Origin: CAITSH01 sp945892985
Lineage (GTDB): Bacteria; Pseudomonadota; Gammaproteobacteria; Burkholderiales; SG8-39
Direction of reading: 5' to 3'
Assembly: GCA_945892985.1 (NCBI GenBank)
Contig: CAMDDU010000022.1
Span: 8,001 to 72,000, forward strand
DNA: 64,000 nt
Below the pieces are notes generated by a model, which ran no database searches, was not told the origin of the DNA, and saw nothing but the letters and a program-made list of their open reading frames with translations. A program made the position numbers and the translations under genes. Below, one piece after another: positions 17,417-26,003 of this stretch; position 1 is the first letter of the stretch, and every line of letters begins with the position of its first letter.

Positions 17417-18001
17417 ATGACCGATTCATTGCGCCTGATAAAGAAATACCCGAACCGCCGTCTCTACGACACCAAAACCTCGAGCTACATCACCCTGGCC
17501 GATGTCAAGGAGCTGGTGCTAAAGCAGGAGACTTTCCAGGTGGTCGATGCAAAGTCGGGCGATGATCTGACGCGCCCCATCCTGCTGCAAATCATCCTTG
17601 AGGAGGAAGCGGGCGGCGTGCCGATGTTTTCATCCGAAGTGCTGTCCCAACTCATTCGCTTTTACGGCAACGCCATGCAGGGCATGATGGGTTCCTATCT
17701 TGAAAAAAACGTCGATGCCTTCACTGAAATCCAGAAGCGCATTCACGACCAGTCGAAGGTCTTGTACGGCGATCCAAGCAAGGTCAACGAACAATTGTGG
17801 TCGCAGTTCATGAATTTCCAGGGGCCGGCGATGAACAGCGTGATGTCGGCTTACATGGACCAGAGCAAGAACATGTTCGTGCAGATGCAGGAGCAGCTGC
17901 AGACCCAGACCAAAGGCATATTCTCCGGTTTTCCCTTTCCGGGGTTTCCGCAGCCGGGTGCCGCGGGCGAGAACGACAACTCAAAAAAAGACAAATCCTG
18001 A
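17417..18001 (+). CDS. phaR: Polyhydroxyalkanoate synthesis repressor PhaR
   Basis: 194-residue DNA- and polymer-binding repressor that controls phasin and pha genes. The N-terminal PHB/PHA accumulation regulator domain starts SLRLIKKYPNRRLYDTKTSS, followed by TLADVKELV and the second domain ILEEEAGGVPMFSSEVLSQLIRFYG. The C-terminal tail is Gln/Pro/Gly-rich (residues 150-190). The ATG at 17417 matches the family start. It ends the pha operon, just before a strong hairpin. Confidence 0.95.
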   Translation: MTDSLRLIKKYPNRRLYDTKTSSYITLADVKELVLKQETFQVVDAKSGDDLTRPILLQIILEEEAGGVPMFSSEVLSQLIRFYGNAMQGMMGSYLEKNVDAFTEIQKRIHDQSKVLYGDPSKVNEQLWSQFMNFQGPAMNSVMSAYMDQSKNMFVQMQEQLQTQTKGIFSGFPFPGFPQPGAAGENDNSKKDKS

Positions 18002-18008
18002 CGACGAC

Positions 18009-18045
18009 GCGGCGCGCTTCCCGGACGGAGCGGGAGGCGCGCCGC
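18009..18045. terminator. Strong hairpin at the end of the pha operon
   Basis: GCGGCGCGC-T-TCCCG, loop GACGGAG, CGGGA-G-GCGCGCCGC: a 14-bp paired stem plus one G-T wobble, 8 bases after the phaR stop. No clear U-tract follows, so it may act as an mRNA 3' stabiliser as well as a terminator. Confidence 0.65.
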
Positions 18046-18106
18046 GGTCTGAAGCTGGCTCCGGTTTAATTACCGCCGGCCGCGTTGCAAGTGCCAAACC
18101 CAATAC

Positions 18107-19447
18107 ATGAAACCTGAAAAAAAACTGATAACGCCCAAAGTGGGATTTGTGTCCCTGGGCTGCCCCAAGGCGCTCGTCGACTCCGAGCGCATCCTCACGC
18201 AATTGCGCGCCGAGGGCTACGCAATATCGCCCTCTTACGAGGGGGCGGATATCGTCATCGTCAATACCTGCGGTTTTATCGACTCCGCGGTCGAGGAGTC
18301 GCTCGACGCCATCGGTGAGGCGCTGTCGGAAAACGGCAAAGTCATCGTCACCGGCTGTCTTGGCGCAAAAGACGGCGTGGTGCGGGCGGCGCATCCTGCG
18401 GTTCTGGCAGTGACCGGGCCGCATGACACGAACGGTGTGCTCAAAGCGGTGCATGCGCACCTGCCAAAGCCGCACGATCCCTACACCGACCTCGTTCCGC
18501 CGCAGGGTATCAAGCTTACCCCTGCCCACTATGCCTACCTGAAGATATCCGAGGGTTGCAACCATCGCTGCAGCTTCTGCATCATTCCGTCCATGCGCGG
18601 CGATCTGGTCAGTCGTCCCATCGGCGAGGTCATGCAGGAGGCGCAAAACCTCGTTACGGCGGGCGTCAAGGAATTGCTGGTCATCTCCCAGGACACCAGT
18701 GCCTATGGGGTAGATGTGAAGTACCGCACTGGGTTCTGGCAGGGTAGGCCGGTGAAGACGCGCATGAACGATCTGGTACGGGCCCTCGCCGATCTGGATG
18801 TCTGGGTCCGGCTGCACTATGTGTACCCCTATCCGCATGTGGACGAGGTGATTCCGCTGATGGCCGAGGGTCGGGTGCTGCCCTACCTGGACGTCCCGTT
18901 CCAGCATTCGAATCCGCGCATTCTCAAGCTGATGAAGCGTCCCGCTTCAGGTGAAAAAAACCTCGACCGCATTCGCGCCTGGCGTGCTGCCTGCCCGGAA
19001 TTGACCATACGCAGTACCTTCATCGTCGGTTTTCCCGGCGAGACTGAGGCGGAGTTTGGCGAGTTGCTGGATTTTCTTGAAGAGGCCGAGCTTGACCGCG
19101 TCGGTTGTTTCGCCTATTCCGATGTCGATGGCGCGGCGGCCAACGCGCTGCCCGGTGCGGTGCCCGAAGAAATCAAGCATGAACGCCAGGCGCGTTTCAT
19201 GGCCGCACAGGAACAAATCAGCACGCGCCGGCTCGCGCGCAAGGTCGGACAGGACATGCGCGTGCTGGTCGACGAGGTGCGGGACGGCGTTGCCCTGGCC
19301 CGCTCGTCTGCCGATGCGCCCGAGATCGACGGGGTGGTGCGGATCGCCAAGCCGGGGCGGCTTAAGGCCGGCGATTGGGCAGAGGTGACGGTGACGGCAA
19401 GCGACGCGCATGATTTGCGCGCCAGACTTCGCGTTGCGGAAAAATAA
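18107..19447 (+). CDS. rimO: Ribosomal protein S12 methylthiotransferase RimO
   Basis: Radical-SAM enzyme that methylthiolates an aspartate of ribosomal protein S12. 446 residues. The auxiliary cluster cysteines are C19, C55 and C84; the radical-SAM motif CNHRCSFC supplies C151, C155 and C158. The C-terminal TRAM RNA-binding domain is visible (about 375-440, GQDMRVLVDEV, GDWAEVTVTASD). It is a housekeeping gene between the PHA genes and bktB; no shared function with them is implied. Confidence 0.95.
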   Translation: MKPEKKLITPKVGFVSLGCPKALVDSERILTQLRAEGYAISPSYEGADIVIVNTCGFIDSAVEESLDAIGEALSENGKVIVTGCLGAKDGVVRAAHPAVLAVTGPHDTNGVLKAVHAHLPKPHDPYTDLVPPQGIKLTPAHYAYLKISEGCNHRCSFCIIPSMRGDLVSRPIGEVMQEAQNLVTAGVKELLVISQDTSAYGVDVKYRTGFWQGRPVKTRMNDLVRALADLDVWVRLHYVYPYPHVDEVIPLMAEGRVLPYLDVPFQHSNPRILKLMKRPASGEKNLDRIRAWRAACPELTIRSTFIVGFPGETEAEFGELLDFLEEAELDRVGCFAYSDVDGAAANALPGAVPEEIKHERQARFMAAQEQISTRRLARKVGQDMRVLVDEVRDGVALARSSADAPEIDGVVRIAKPGRLKAGDWAEVTVTASDAHDLRARLRVAEK

Positions 19448-19480
19448 CAGGCGGGTTCAAGCGCATTCAAGGAGACGGTT

Positions 19481-20665
19481 ATGGCGCAGCGTGAAGTGGT
19501 GGTGCTCTCGGGCGTACGTACCGCGATTGGTGACTACGGCGGATCCCTGAAAGATATCGCGCCAACGGCGCTTGGCGCCACGGTCGTGCGCGAGGCGGTG
19601 ACCCGCGCGAATATCGACGCCGCGGCAGTGGGGCATGTGGTGTTTGGCAGCGTCATCCATGGTGAGGCGCGCGATATGTACCTGTCCCGCGTTGCCGCGA
19701 TCGATGGCGGCCTTGCCCACGGCACGCCCTGCCTCACCGTCAACCGCCTGTGCGGCTCGGGCTTGCAGGCGATCGTGTCGGCGTCACAACACATTCTGCT
19801 GGGCGATTGCGACATCACCCTGGCCGGTGGCGCCGAGAGCATGAGTCGCGCCGCCTACATCATGCCGGCGGCGCGCTGGGGCCAGCGCATGGGTGACATC
19901 GGCGTCGTTGACGCCATGACCGGCGCCTTGCACGACCCTTTTGGTCACGGCCACATGGGCATCACCGCGGAGAATATCGCCGCCCGATATGGCATCAGTC
20001 GCGAAGAGCAGGATGCCTTTGCGCTCGAGTCGCACCAGCGCGCGGAAAAAGCGCTCGATGCCGGTCATTTCAAATCGCAGATCGCCGGCATTGAACTGAA
20101 AAGCCGCAAGGGAACGGTCATGTTCGACACCGACGAGCATGTACGGCGCGGCATGAAGCCGGAGGATCTGCAAAAGCTGCGCGCCGCGTTCAAGAAAGAC
20201 GGCACCGTGACCGCCGGCAACGCCTCCGGACTCAACGATGCGGCGGCGGCGGTGGTGCTTGCCGATCGTGCCGCAGCCCAGAAGCTGGGCTTGAAGCCGC
20301 TCGCCCGGTTGGTCGCTTACGCGCATGCCGGCGTTGATCCGCAACTCATGGGTTTGGGGCCCATACCGGCGGTGAGGCGCGTGTTCGAAAAGAGCGGCCT
20401 GAAACCCACAGACATGGATGTGGTGGAGTCGAACGAGGCGTTTGCCGTGCAGGCCATGGCCGTCACGCGCGACCTTGGCCTCGATCCGGCGAAGGTCAAT
20501 CCGAACGGCGGCGCCGTGGCGCTGGGCCATCCCATTGGTGCGACCGGTGCCATCCTGACGGTCAAGGCCGTCTATGAGTTGCAGCGCACGCAAAAGCGCT
20601 ATGCGCTGGTCACGATGTGCATAGGCGGCGGGCAGGGAATCGCCGCGATATTCGAAAGGATGTGA
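19481..20665 (+). CDS. bktB: Beta-ketothiolase BktB
   Basis: Thiolase of 394 residues closely resembling Cupriavidus BktB, which favours longer or odd-chain substrates such as 3-ketovaleryl-CoA. Motifs: NRLCGSGLQA (acyl-cysteine Cys91), GARD-like loop GEARDMYLSRVAAI, GHPIGATGA and CIGGGQGIAAIFERM. With PhaA in the window it supplies a second condensing enzyme for PHA precursors. It is followed after 2 bases by the aldo/keto reductase start codon, suggesting coupling. Confidence 0.9.
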   Translation: MAQREVVVLSGVRTAIGDYGGSLKDIAPTALGATVVREAVTRANIDAAAVGHVVFGSVIHGEARDMYLSRVAAIDGGLAHGTPCLTVNRLCGSGLQAIVSASQHILLGDCDITLAGGAESMSRAAYIMPAARWGQRMGDIGVVDAMTGALHDPFGHGHMGITAENIAARYGISREEQDAFALESHQRAEKALDAGHFKSQIAGIELKSRKGTVMFDTDEHVRRGMKPEDLQKLRAAFKKDGTVTAGNASGLNDAAAAVVLADRAAAQKLGLKPLARLVAYAHAGVDPQLMGLGPIPAVRRVFEKSGLKPTDMDVVESNEAFAVQAMAVTRDLGLDPAKVNPNGGAVALGHPIGATGAILTVKAVYELQRTQKRYALVTMCIGGGQGIAAIFERM

Positions 20666-20667
20666 GC

Positions 20668-21678
20668 GTGGATTATGTTAACCTCGGCCGCAGCGGCCTC
20701 AAGGTCTCCAGGCTGTGCCTTGGCAGCATGACCTTCGGTGACCGTACTGATGCCGCCGAGGCGGCGCGCATCATCGCCTCGGCGCGCGATGCCGGGGTCA
20801 ATTTCATTGACACCGCCGACCAGTACGCCAAGGGTGAATCCGAGCGTATCGTCGGCAAGCTCATCGCCGCGGAGCGCAACCGCTGGGTGCTTGCCACCAA
20901 GGTTGGCAACCGCATGGGCGACGCGCCCAACGATGGCGGCCTGTCGCGCGCCTGGATACTGCGCGCCATCGATATGAGCCTGGACCGACTTGACACTGAT
21001 TTTGTCGATATTTATTACTTTCACATCGACGACGAGGACACGCCGCTGGATGAATCGGTTGCCGCGATGGGTGATGTCATCGCCCAGGGCAAGGTGCGTT
21101 ACTGGGGCCTGTCCAATTTTCGCGGCTGGCGCATTGCCGAGGCGGTGCGTCTTGCCGCAGACATGGGCGTGCCCGCGCCGGTGGTCTGCCAGCCCTATTA
21201 CAACGCGATGAACCGCATGCCAGAAACAGAAGTGATCCCGGCTTGCGCCCACTATGGCCTGGGTGTGGTGCCCTATAGTCCGTTGGCGCGCGGTGTCCTC
21301 ACCGGAAAATACAAACCGGGTGATGCGCCGCCGGCCGATTCGCGCGCCGGTCGCAAGGACAGGCGCATGATGCAGACCGAATTTCGCCAGGAGTCGCTGG
21401 TAATGGCGCAGGCGATCAAGGCGCACGCCGAAAAGCGCGGCATGACGGCCGGCCAGTTTGCCATCAACTGGTTGTTCAACAACGCTGCGGTGACTTCCGT
21501 GCTGGCCGGTCCGCGCACGCTGGCGCAATGGATGGAATATATCGGCGCACTCAAACACGGCTTTGATGCGGATGACGAAGCGCTGATCGACGGCCTGGTC
21601 CGCTCCGGGCACCCCTCGACCCCCGGTTACAACGACCCGCGCTACCCGCTGACCGGGCGCAGCCCGCTGGTCGGGTGA
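20668..21678 (+). CDS. Aldo/keto reductase
   Basis: NADPH-dependent TIM-barrel oxidoreductase, 336 residues. The catalytic tetrad is visible: Asp and Tyr in FIDTADQYAKGESE, Lys in VLATKVGN, His in YYFHIDDEDT. The GTG at 20668 was chosen because AAGGA lies 7 bases before it; it starts 2 bases after the bktB stop. The substrate is unknown. The linkage to bktB hints at carbonyl metabolism but is only positional. Confidence 0.9.
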   Translation: MDYVNLGRSGLKVSRLCLGSMTFGDRTDAAEAARIIASARDAGVNFIDTADQYAKGESERIVGKLIAAERNRWVLATKVGNRMGDAPNDGGLSRAWILRAIDMSLDRLDTDFVDIYYFHIDDEDTPLDESVAAMGDVIAQGKVRYWGLSNFRGWRIAEAVRLAADMGVPAPVVCQPYYNAMNRMPETEVIPACAHYGLGVVPYSPLARGVLTGKYKPGDAPPADSRAGRKDRRMMQTEFRQESLVMAQAIKAHAEKRGMTAGQFAINWLFNNAAVTSVLAGPRTLAQWMEYIGALKHGFDADDEALIDGLVRSGHPSTPGYNDPRYPLTGRSPLVG

Positions 21679-21682
21679 GGCT

Positions 21683-22606
21683 TTAGCCGGATTTGGATTT
21701 GGCTTCTGCTTCGGCGCGGGCGCTCAGCATGCGCCTTGCCTGGCGTGTTGCGACAAAAATACCGCTGGCGACAATGATGGCCATGCCGGCGAGTGACCAG
21801 CTGTCGGGAAAGCTGTCGAATACCAGGTAGCCCAGTATCAGCACCGCGACCACTTGCACATAGATAAACGGCGCCAGCAGCGAGGCCGGTGCGTCATCAA
21901 AGGCCTTGATCAGGATAAAGTGGCCGATGCCCCCGAGTACGCCGAGCATGACGTACAAAAACGCGTGAAAGAGGCTTTGCGGCGTGGTCCAGTAAAACGG
22001 CAGCACAAAGGACATGATCACCGCACCTACCAGGCCGCCGTAAAAGAGCGTGGTGAGTGTGCTGTCGATGCCGCTCAACTTGCGCGTCAGTATCTGGTAG
22101 ATGGCGTTGCATAGCGCCGTTCCAAGCGGCAGCAATGCCACCCAGGTAAACACCCCGGTGCCGGGCCGGATGATCAGCAGCACGCCGGCGAAGCCCAGCC
22201 ACACCGCGATCCAGGCCGGTCCGTCAACGCGCTCGCGCAGCAGCGGCACCGACAGCGCCATCAGTAGCAGCGGGGCGGTAAAGCTGATGGCCGAACCCTC
22301 GGCGAGGGGCATTAGCGCGAGGGCGGTGAAAAAAGTCAGAGAAGCGCCCACCAGCACGGTTCCCCGCGCCAGTTGCAGCACCGGCCGTTTGGTATGCAGC
22401 AGCCCCAGTCCGAGACGCGGCCCGAGGACGATCAGCATCAGCAGTGCCTGGAAAAAATAACGCGCCCAAACAATCCCCGGCACCGGGTAAAACTTTGCCA
22501 GATACTTTGCCGTTGCATCAAGAAGGGCGAAAAAACTCACCGCGAGCATGATGTAGATGATGCCGCGAAAGTGGTGCGCGTGATGCGCGCCAGATGAGGG
22601 GGTCAA
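21683..22606 (-). CDS. DMT family (EamA) membrane transporter
   Basis: 307 residues with ten predicted hydrophobic segments in two EamA repeats (first repeat from GIIYIMLAVSFFALLDATAK, second from VALLPLGTALCNAIYQILTRK). The ARYFFQALLMLI and FDDAPASLLAPFIYVQVV blocks are typical. These proteins export metabolites or drugs; the substrate cannot be read from sequence. It ends 4 bases from the aldo/keto reductase stop on the other strand. A TATAAT lies about 65 bases upstream of its start. Confidence 0.88.
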   Translation of the reverse strand: MTPSSGAHHAHHFRGIIYIMLAVSFFALLDATAKYLAKFYPVPGIVWARYFFQALLMLIVLGPRLGLGLLHTKRPVLQLARGTVLVGASLTFFTALALMPLAEGSAISFTAPLLLMALSVPLLRERVDGPAWIAVWLGFAGVLLIIRPGTGVFTWVALLPLGTALCNAIYQILTRKLSGIDSTLTTLFYGGLVGAVIMSFVLPFYWTTPQSLFHAFLYVMLGVLGGIGHFILIKAFDDAPASLLAPFIYVQVVAVLILGYLVFDSFPDSWSLAGMAIIVASGIFVATRQARRMLSARAEAEAKSKSG

Positions 22607-22715
22607 GCTTGCTGTGCGAGCCGCGTTGCTGAAAAATTGCGCATGTTACGGCCGTTCCGATGGGCAAAGCCCATTATAGCCGGCCGTCTTGAGTGGCCCC
22701 CGGGGGCTCCGGGCG

Positions 22716-24017
22716 CTAGCGTGCAGGGGCTTTGTAGCGAGATCCGGCCAGGGCGCCGCCGCCGGCAAAGCGCGCCCCGGCGCCCAATTCCTCCTCGATG
22801 CGCAGCGCTTCGTTCCATTTTGCCATGCGCTCACTGCGTGCAAACGAACCAACCTTGAGCTGCCCGGCATCCCAGCCGGTGGCAAGGTGCACGATGGTGG
22901 TGTCCTCGGTCTCGCCCGAGCGCGCCGACACGATGGTGGCCCATCCCGCCGCACGCGCCGCCTCTAGCGCCGCACGGGTTTCGCTGATCGTACCAGCCTG
23001 GTTGGGTTTGAGCAGAACAGCGTTGCAGGCGCCGGCCGCCGCAGCGGCGCCGACGCGGGCCGCGCTGGTGACCAGGAAATCATCGCCGATAATCTGGATT
23101 TTTCCGCCGGCGGCACGGGTGAATCGGGCCATGCCCTCTGTGTCGTGCTCCGCCAGGGGATCCTCGATGGAGGCGATGGGGTAACGCGCAATCCAGCCGA
23201 GCAGCATCTCGCTCATGCCATCGGTGTCGAGTTGTTTTTTCTCCAGGCCGAGTTGGTAAAAGCCGTCGGCATAGAGCTCGGAGGCGGCGATGTCGAGCGA
23301 CAGGACCACGTCCTCGCCCGGTATGTATCCGGCGCGCTCGATTGCCGCCACCAGCGCCTGCAGCGCCTCTTCGTTGCTGTCGAACTGCGGCCACCAGCCG
23401 CCCTCGTCGGCAACACCGCCGAGCTTGCCGTGTGCGGCCATCCATTCCCCGCCGGCGCGATAGACCTCTGCGCTGATCACCATGGCTTCATCAAAACTCG
23501 CGGCGCGCGGTGCCATGATCATCAGGTCCTGGATGTCGATGCGGCGCCCGGCATGGGCGCCGCCGCCGAAGATCTGGACTTCGGGCAGGGGCAGGCGCAC
23601 CGGGCGGCCGTTGGCAAGGTAACGCCACAAAGGCAGGCCGGCCGCGGCCGCTGCGGCGTGCAGCACCGCCATGGAAACGGCGACTGTGGCGTTGCCACCC
23701 AGACGCGCTTTGTTGGCGCTGCCGTCAAGGGTGCTCAGGGCGGCATCGACGCGCTCTTGCGCGGTCGCATCCATGCCCTGCAGCGCGCGGGCGATTTCGC
23801 CCGAGATATTGGCGCAGGCGCGGCCGACGTCGTAGCCGCCAAGCTTTGCGCCGCCGTCGCGCAGGTCTATGGCCTCGTTGCTGCCGCGCGAAGCACCCGC
23901 TGGCGCGATGGCGCGGCCCTTTGCGCCGCAGGCCAGCCTGACTTCAGCTTCGACAGTGGGGCGGCCGCGCGAGTCCCAGACGCGCCGGCCGTGAATCGAA
24001 ACAATGCTGGTGTCCAT
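22716..24017 (-). CDS. Divergent enolase paralogue
   Basis: 433-residue enolase-family protein. Metal ligands are kept in LSLDIAASELY, SIEDPLAE and IGDDFLVTS. The catalytic lysines are kept in LLKPNQAGT and GQLKVGS, and the acid Glu in VADEGGWWP. Several normally fixed sites differ: DIQDL in place of DIQEF, SARSGE in place of SHRSGE, and GGGAHAGRR in place of NGGEHADNN. This suggests a specialised enolase or a changed substrate rather than the housekeeping copy. The ATG at 24017 has AGGA 6 bases upstream. It follows a kinase gene by 19 bases, in the same direction. Confidence 0.82.
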   Translation of the reverse strand: MDTSIVSIHGRRVWDSRGRPTVEAEVRLACGAKGRAIAPAGASRGSNEAIDLRDGGAKLGGYDVGRACANISGEIARALQGMDATAQERVDAALSTLDGSANKARLGGNATVAVSMAVLHAAAAAAGLPLWRYLANGRPVRLPLPEVQIFGGGAHAGRRIDIQDLMIMAPRAASFDEAMVISAEVYRAGGEWMAAHGKLGGVADEGGWWPQFDSNEEALQALVAAIERAGYIPGEDVVLSLDIAASELYADGFYQLGLEKKQLDTDGMSEMLLGWIARYPIASIEDPLAEHDTEGMARFTRAAGGKIQIIGDDFLVTSAARVGAAAAAGACNAVLLKPNQAGTISETRAALEAARAAGWATIVSARSGETEDTTIVHLATGWDAGQLKVGSFARSERMAKWNEALRIEEELGAGARFAGGGALAGSRYKAPAR

Positions 24018-24036
24018 GTTCATTCCTGTCAGTCGG

Positions 24037-25023
24037 TCAGTCTTGCAGTGTCCAGGCGGCGCGCACCTCGGCGAGATGCGTCGGTGCGCGCAGCAATAGC
24101 GGCTTTGCCCGCGCACGGACAAAGTCCTTGTCGGTCGCGCTAAGCAGATATTCAACCGGCGATTTTCCATCAATGCGGGCGAGCAGTATGGCCGGCAGTA
24201 GCTGCGCGGCGCGAAGCTCGAGCGATTGCACCGGCTCCCAATCGACTGCATCGAGGTAAGCCCTAACGAGTGCATCGAAACATTCGAGATAGGCGTCGCG
24301 CCATTGCGGACGCCAAAGCGGCTTGAGCAATAAATGGGTCAGGCAAAAGGCAAGGTCGAATGCCGGGTCGCCATACCAGGCGCACTCGGCGTCGAGGAGA
24401 ACGGGGCCGTCGCGGCCGACCAGGATGTTTTTCGGGCTGACATCGCCGTGCACGAGCGCAAGACGGGTGCGGGCGGTGCGCTCAGCCAGTGCATTGAGCT
24501 CTGCCGCGCAGTCCGGATGGGCACGGGCTGTTGCCAGCAGATAGGGTTCAAGGCGCAGGGAATGAAAAATCGTATCGGTGGCAAAGGCCGATGCGATAGC
24601 CGGCTTGCCGGCGCTCGCGGCGTGAATGCGGGCTATCAGTCGGCCCAGCGCCGCGGCGGTGCCCGGTTCGATTTGGCCATCTCGCAGCAGTGTTTTCCAT
24701 ACCGGAAAATCTTCAGGTGCGAGATAGGCCATGGCGAAGGTCCCATCCTGCGCGCTGTCGGCCAGTACCTGGGGCACCGACCCGGGCGCAATGCCGCCGG
24801 CGAATTTAAGCCAGGCTACCTCGTAGTGGTTGCGCTCCACCGGGGCTTTCCATTCCGCGCTGACGCGCAGTTGGGCCAGCGCGCGTTTGACACAAAAGCT
24901 GCCGCGTGCGGCATCAACGCGAAAAATCTCCGACGATACGCCGCCGGTAAGCGCAGTGATGGCCGGAGTTTCGGCATCGCCGATCAAGGCCATTGTTCGC
25001 AGTGCGTGCAGGAGATCGGCCAT
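24037..25023 (-). CDS. APH/choline-kinase-fold small-molecule phosphotransferase
   Basis: 328-residue kinase of the aminoglycoside phosphotransferase superfamily. The catalytic loop is LVHGDVSPKNILVG (HGD with downstream Asn) and the metal-binding Asp is in LLDAECAWYGDPAFDLA. An N-terminal lysine is in SFCVKRAL. The family phosphorylates hydroxyls on sugars, choline, methylthioribose and antibiotics. Here it is the first gene of a two-gene operon with an enolase paralogue, which points to metabolism rather than drug resistance. The substrate is unknown. Confidence 0.82.
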   Translation of the reverse strand: MADLLHALRTMALIGDAETPAITALTGGVSSEIFRVDAARGSFCVKRALAQLRVSAEWKAPVERNHYEVAWLKFAGGIAPGSVPQVLADSAQDGTFAMAYLAPEDFPVWKTLLRDGQIEPGTAAALGRLIARIHAASAGKPAIASAFATDTIFHSLRLEPYLLATARAHPDCAAELNALAERTARTRLALVHGDVSPKNILVGRDGPVLLDAECAWYGDPAFDLAFCLTHLLLKPLWRPQWRDAYLECFDALVRAYLDAVDWEPVQSLELRAAQLLPAILLARIDGKSPVEYLLSATDKDFVRARAKPLLLRAPTHLAEVRAAWTLQD

Positions 25024-25112
25024 TGGAGGTCGATTCTAGCAGCGTCGCCTCCGGCGGCTGGAAATAATAACGGGCGCCGCAGCGCCCGTCGGTCACACCT
25101 CAATCAGCCGGC

Positions 25113-25823
25113 TCAGCCGTTCGAGCTCAGAAGCCCGTCAGTAAGCTTTATTTTGTCGCCAACGCGCCAGGCCGGTTCGTTGGCTTGAGTGAAGACACGC
25201 GTGGTGCCGTCCTCAAAGCGCACGGTAATCTCATAGGATTTTGTCTTCTTGACGGTTTTTTCGATTTGGTTGCCGGCAAGTCCGCCGCCAACCGCGCCGA
25301 TTATTGTCATGATGCTGCGGCCGTTACCGTTGCCCACTTGGTTGCCCAGCACCGCGCCGGCCACGCCGCCGGCGACCGCGCCAAGACCCGAACCTTCGCC
25401 GGCCTTCTCGATCATGCGCACCGAGTCGATCACGCCGCAGTCGTAGCAGATTGTCTTGACCGGCGGCGCCGCAGCCACCTGCAGGGGTGGCGTGTGCTCG
25501 ACCGGTTTGGATTCCGCCGTGGCAAGCGCTTTGTGTTCGGTTTTTACCACGGGCTTCGCTTTTGCCGACGCCGCAGGCGTTGCACGGGTTTCGGTGTGCT
25601 TTGGAACTTCGATGGGCTTCGCCGCTTCCACGGACTTGGCCACCTGGGACGCCTCGGATGCCTTGGGAGCCTCGGCAAGGACCGGCGCGCTTGCCTGCTG
25701 GCTGCTGGAATGGGGAATCCAGCCCATTAATGCGGCGATGCCCGCTGCGCTCAGCAGTGTCACGGACAGGGCGGCGATGATCATCATCGGGTGGGTGGTG
25801 TTGCGCGCGATTTGTGCTTCCAT
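25113..25823 (-). CDS. Glycine-zipper 2TM domain envelope protein (SlyB/PcpB-like)
   Basis: 236 residues. An N-terminal membrane anchor (about 14-34) is followed by an Ala/Lys/Pro/Glu-rich linker (about 38-115). A CYDCG motif comes next, and then a glycine-zipper segment (GLGAVAGGVAGAVLGNQVG and IIGAVGGGLAGNQIEK). The end is a small beta domain (YEITVRFEDGTTRVF). The start at 25823 has AAGGAG 7 bases upstream. It probably spans the periplasm or associates with the outer membrane; the function is not defined. Confidence 0.82.
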   Translation of the reverse strand: MEAQIARNTTHPMMIIAALSVTLLSAAGIAALMGWIPHSSSQQASAPVLAEAPKASEASQVAKSVEAAKPIEVPKHTETRATPAASAKAKPVVKTEHKALATAESKPVEHTPPLQVAAAPPVKTICYDCGVIDSVRMIEKAGEGSGLGAVAGGVAGAVLGNQVGNGNGRSIMTIIGAVGGGLAGNQIEKTVKKTKSYEITVRFEDGTTRVFTQANEPAWRVGDKIKLTDGLLSSNG

Positions 25824-25956
25824 GAGCATTCTCCTTGTGTTTGGTCCTTCGTGTTTCGTCGTTCGTGTCTTGTCAGGCCGTCACCATGAATAACGCTTCC
25901 ATTATGTTCATGTTGACGGGCGAAGCTGTAACAGTCTGTGACAAAGGCGGCTGGAG

Positions 25957-25972
25957 TGTGACGAAAGTCACA
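25957..25972. promoter_or_regulatory. CRP-like palindrome TGTGA-N6-TCACA
   Basis: TGTGA CGAAAG TCACA is an exact match to the core consensus of CRP-type regulators. It lies about 135 bases upstream of the glycine-zipper gene (-). A second half-like TGTGACAAAG lies 21 bases away at 25936-25945. No other clear operator is seen in this gap. Confidence 0.5.
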
Positions 25973-26003
25973 TTGCGGTGCGAACGCAGCTTAAACCCCC
26001 GGT

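Noticed and set aside
22696..22707. GCCCCCGGGGGC palindrome after the enolase gene as a terminator
   Set aside because: The palindrome has no loop and no U-tract on either strand, so it is not convincing as an intrinsic terminator.
24037..25023. Kinase as an aminoglycoside resistance gene
   Set aside because: Only the general fold motifs match; it is operonic with an enolase paralogue and not with resistance or mobile genes.
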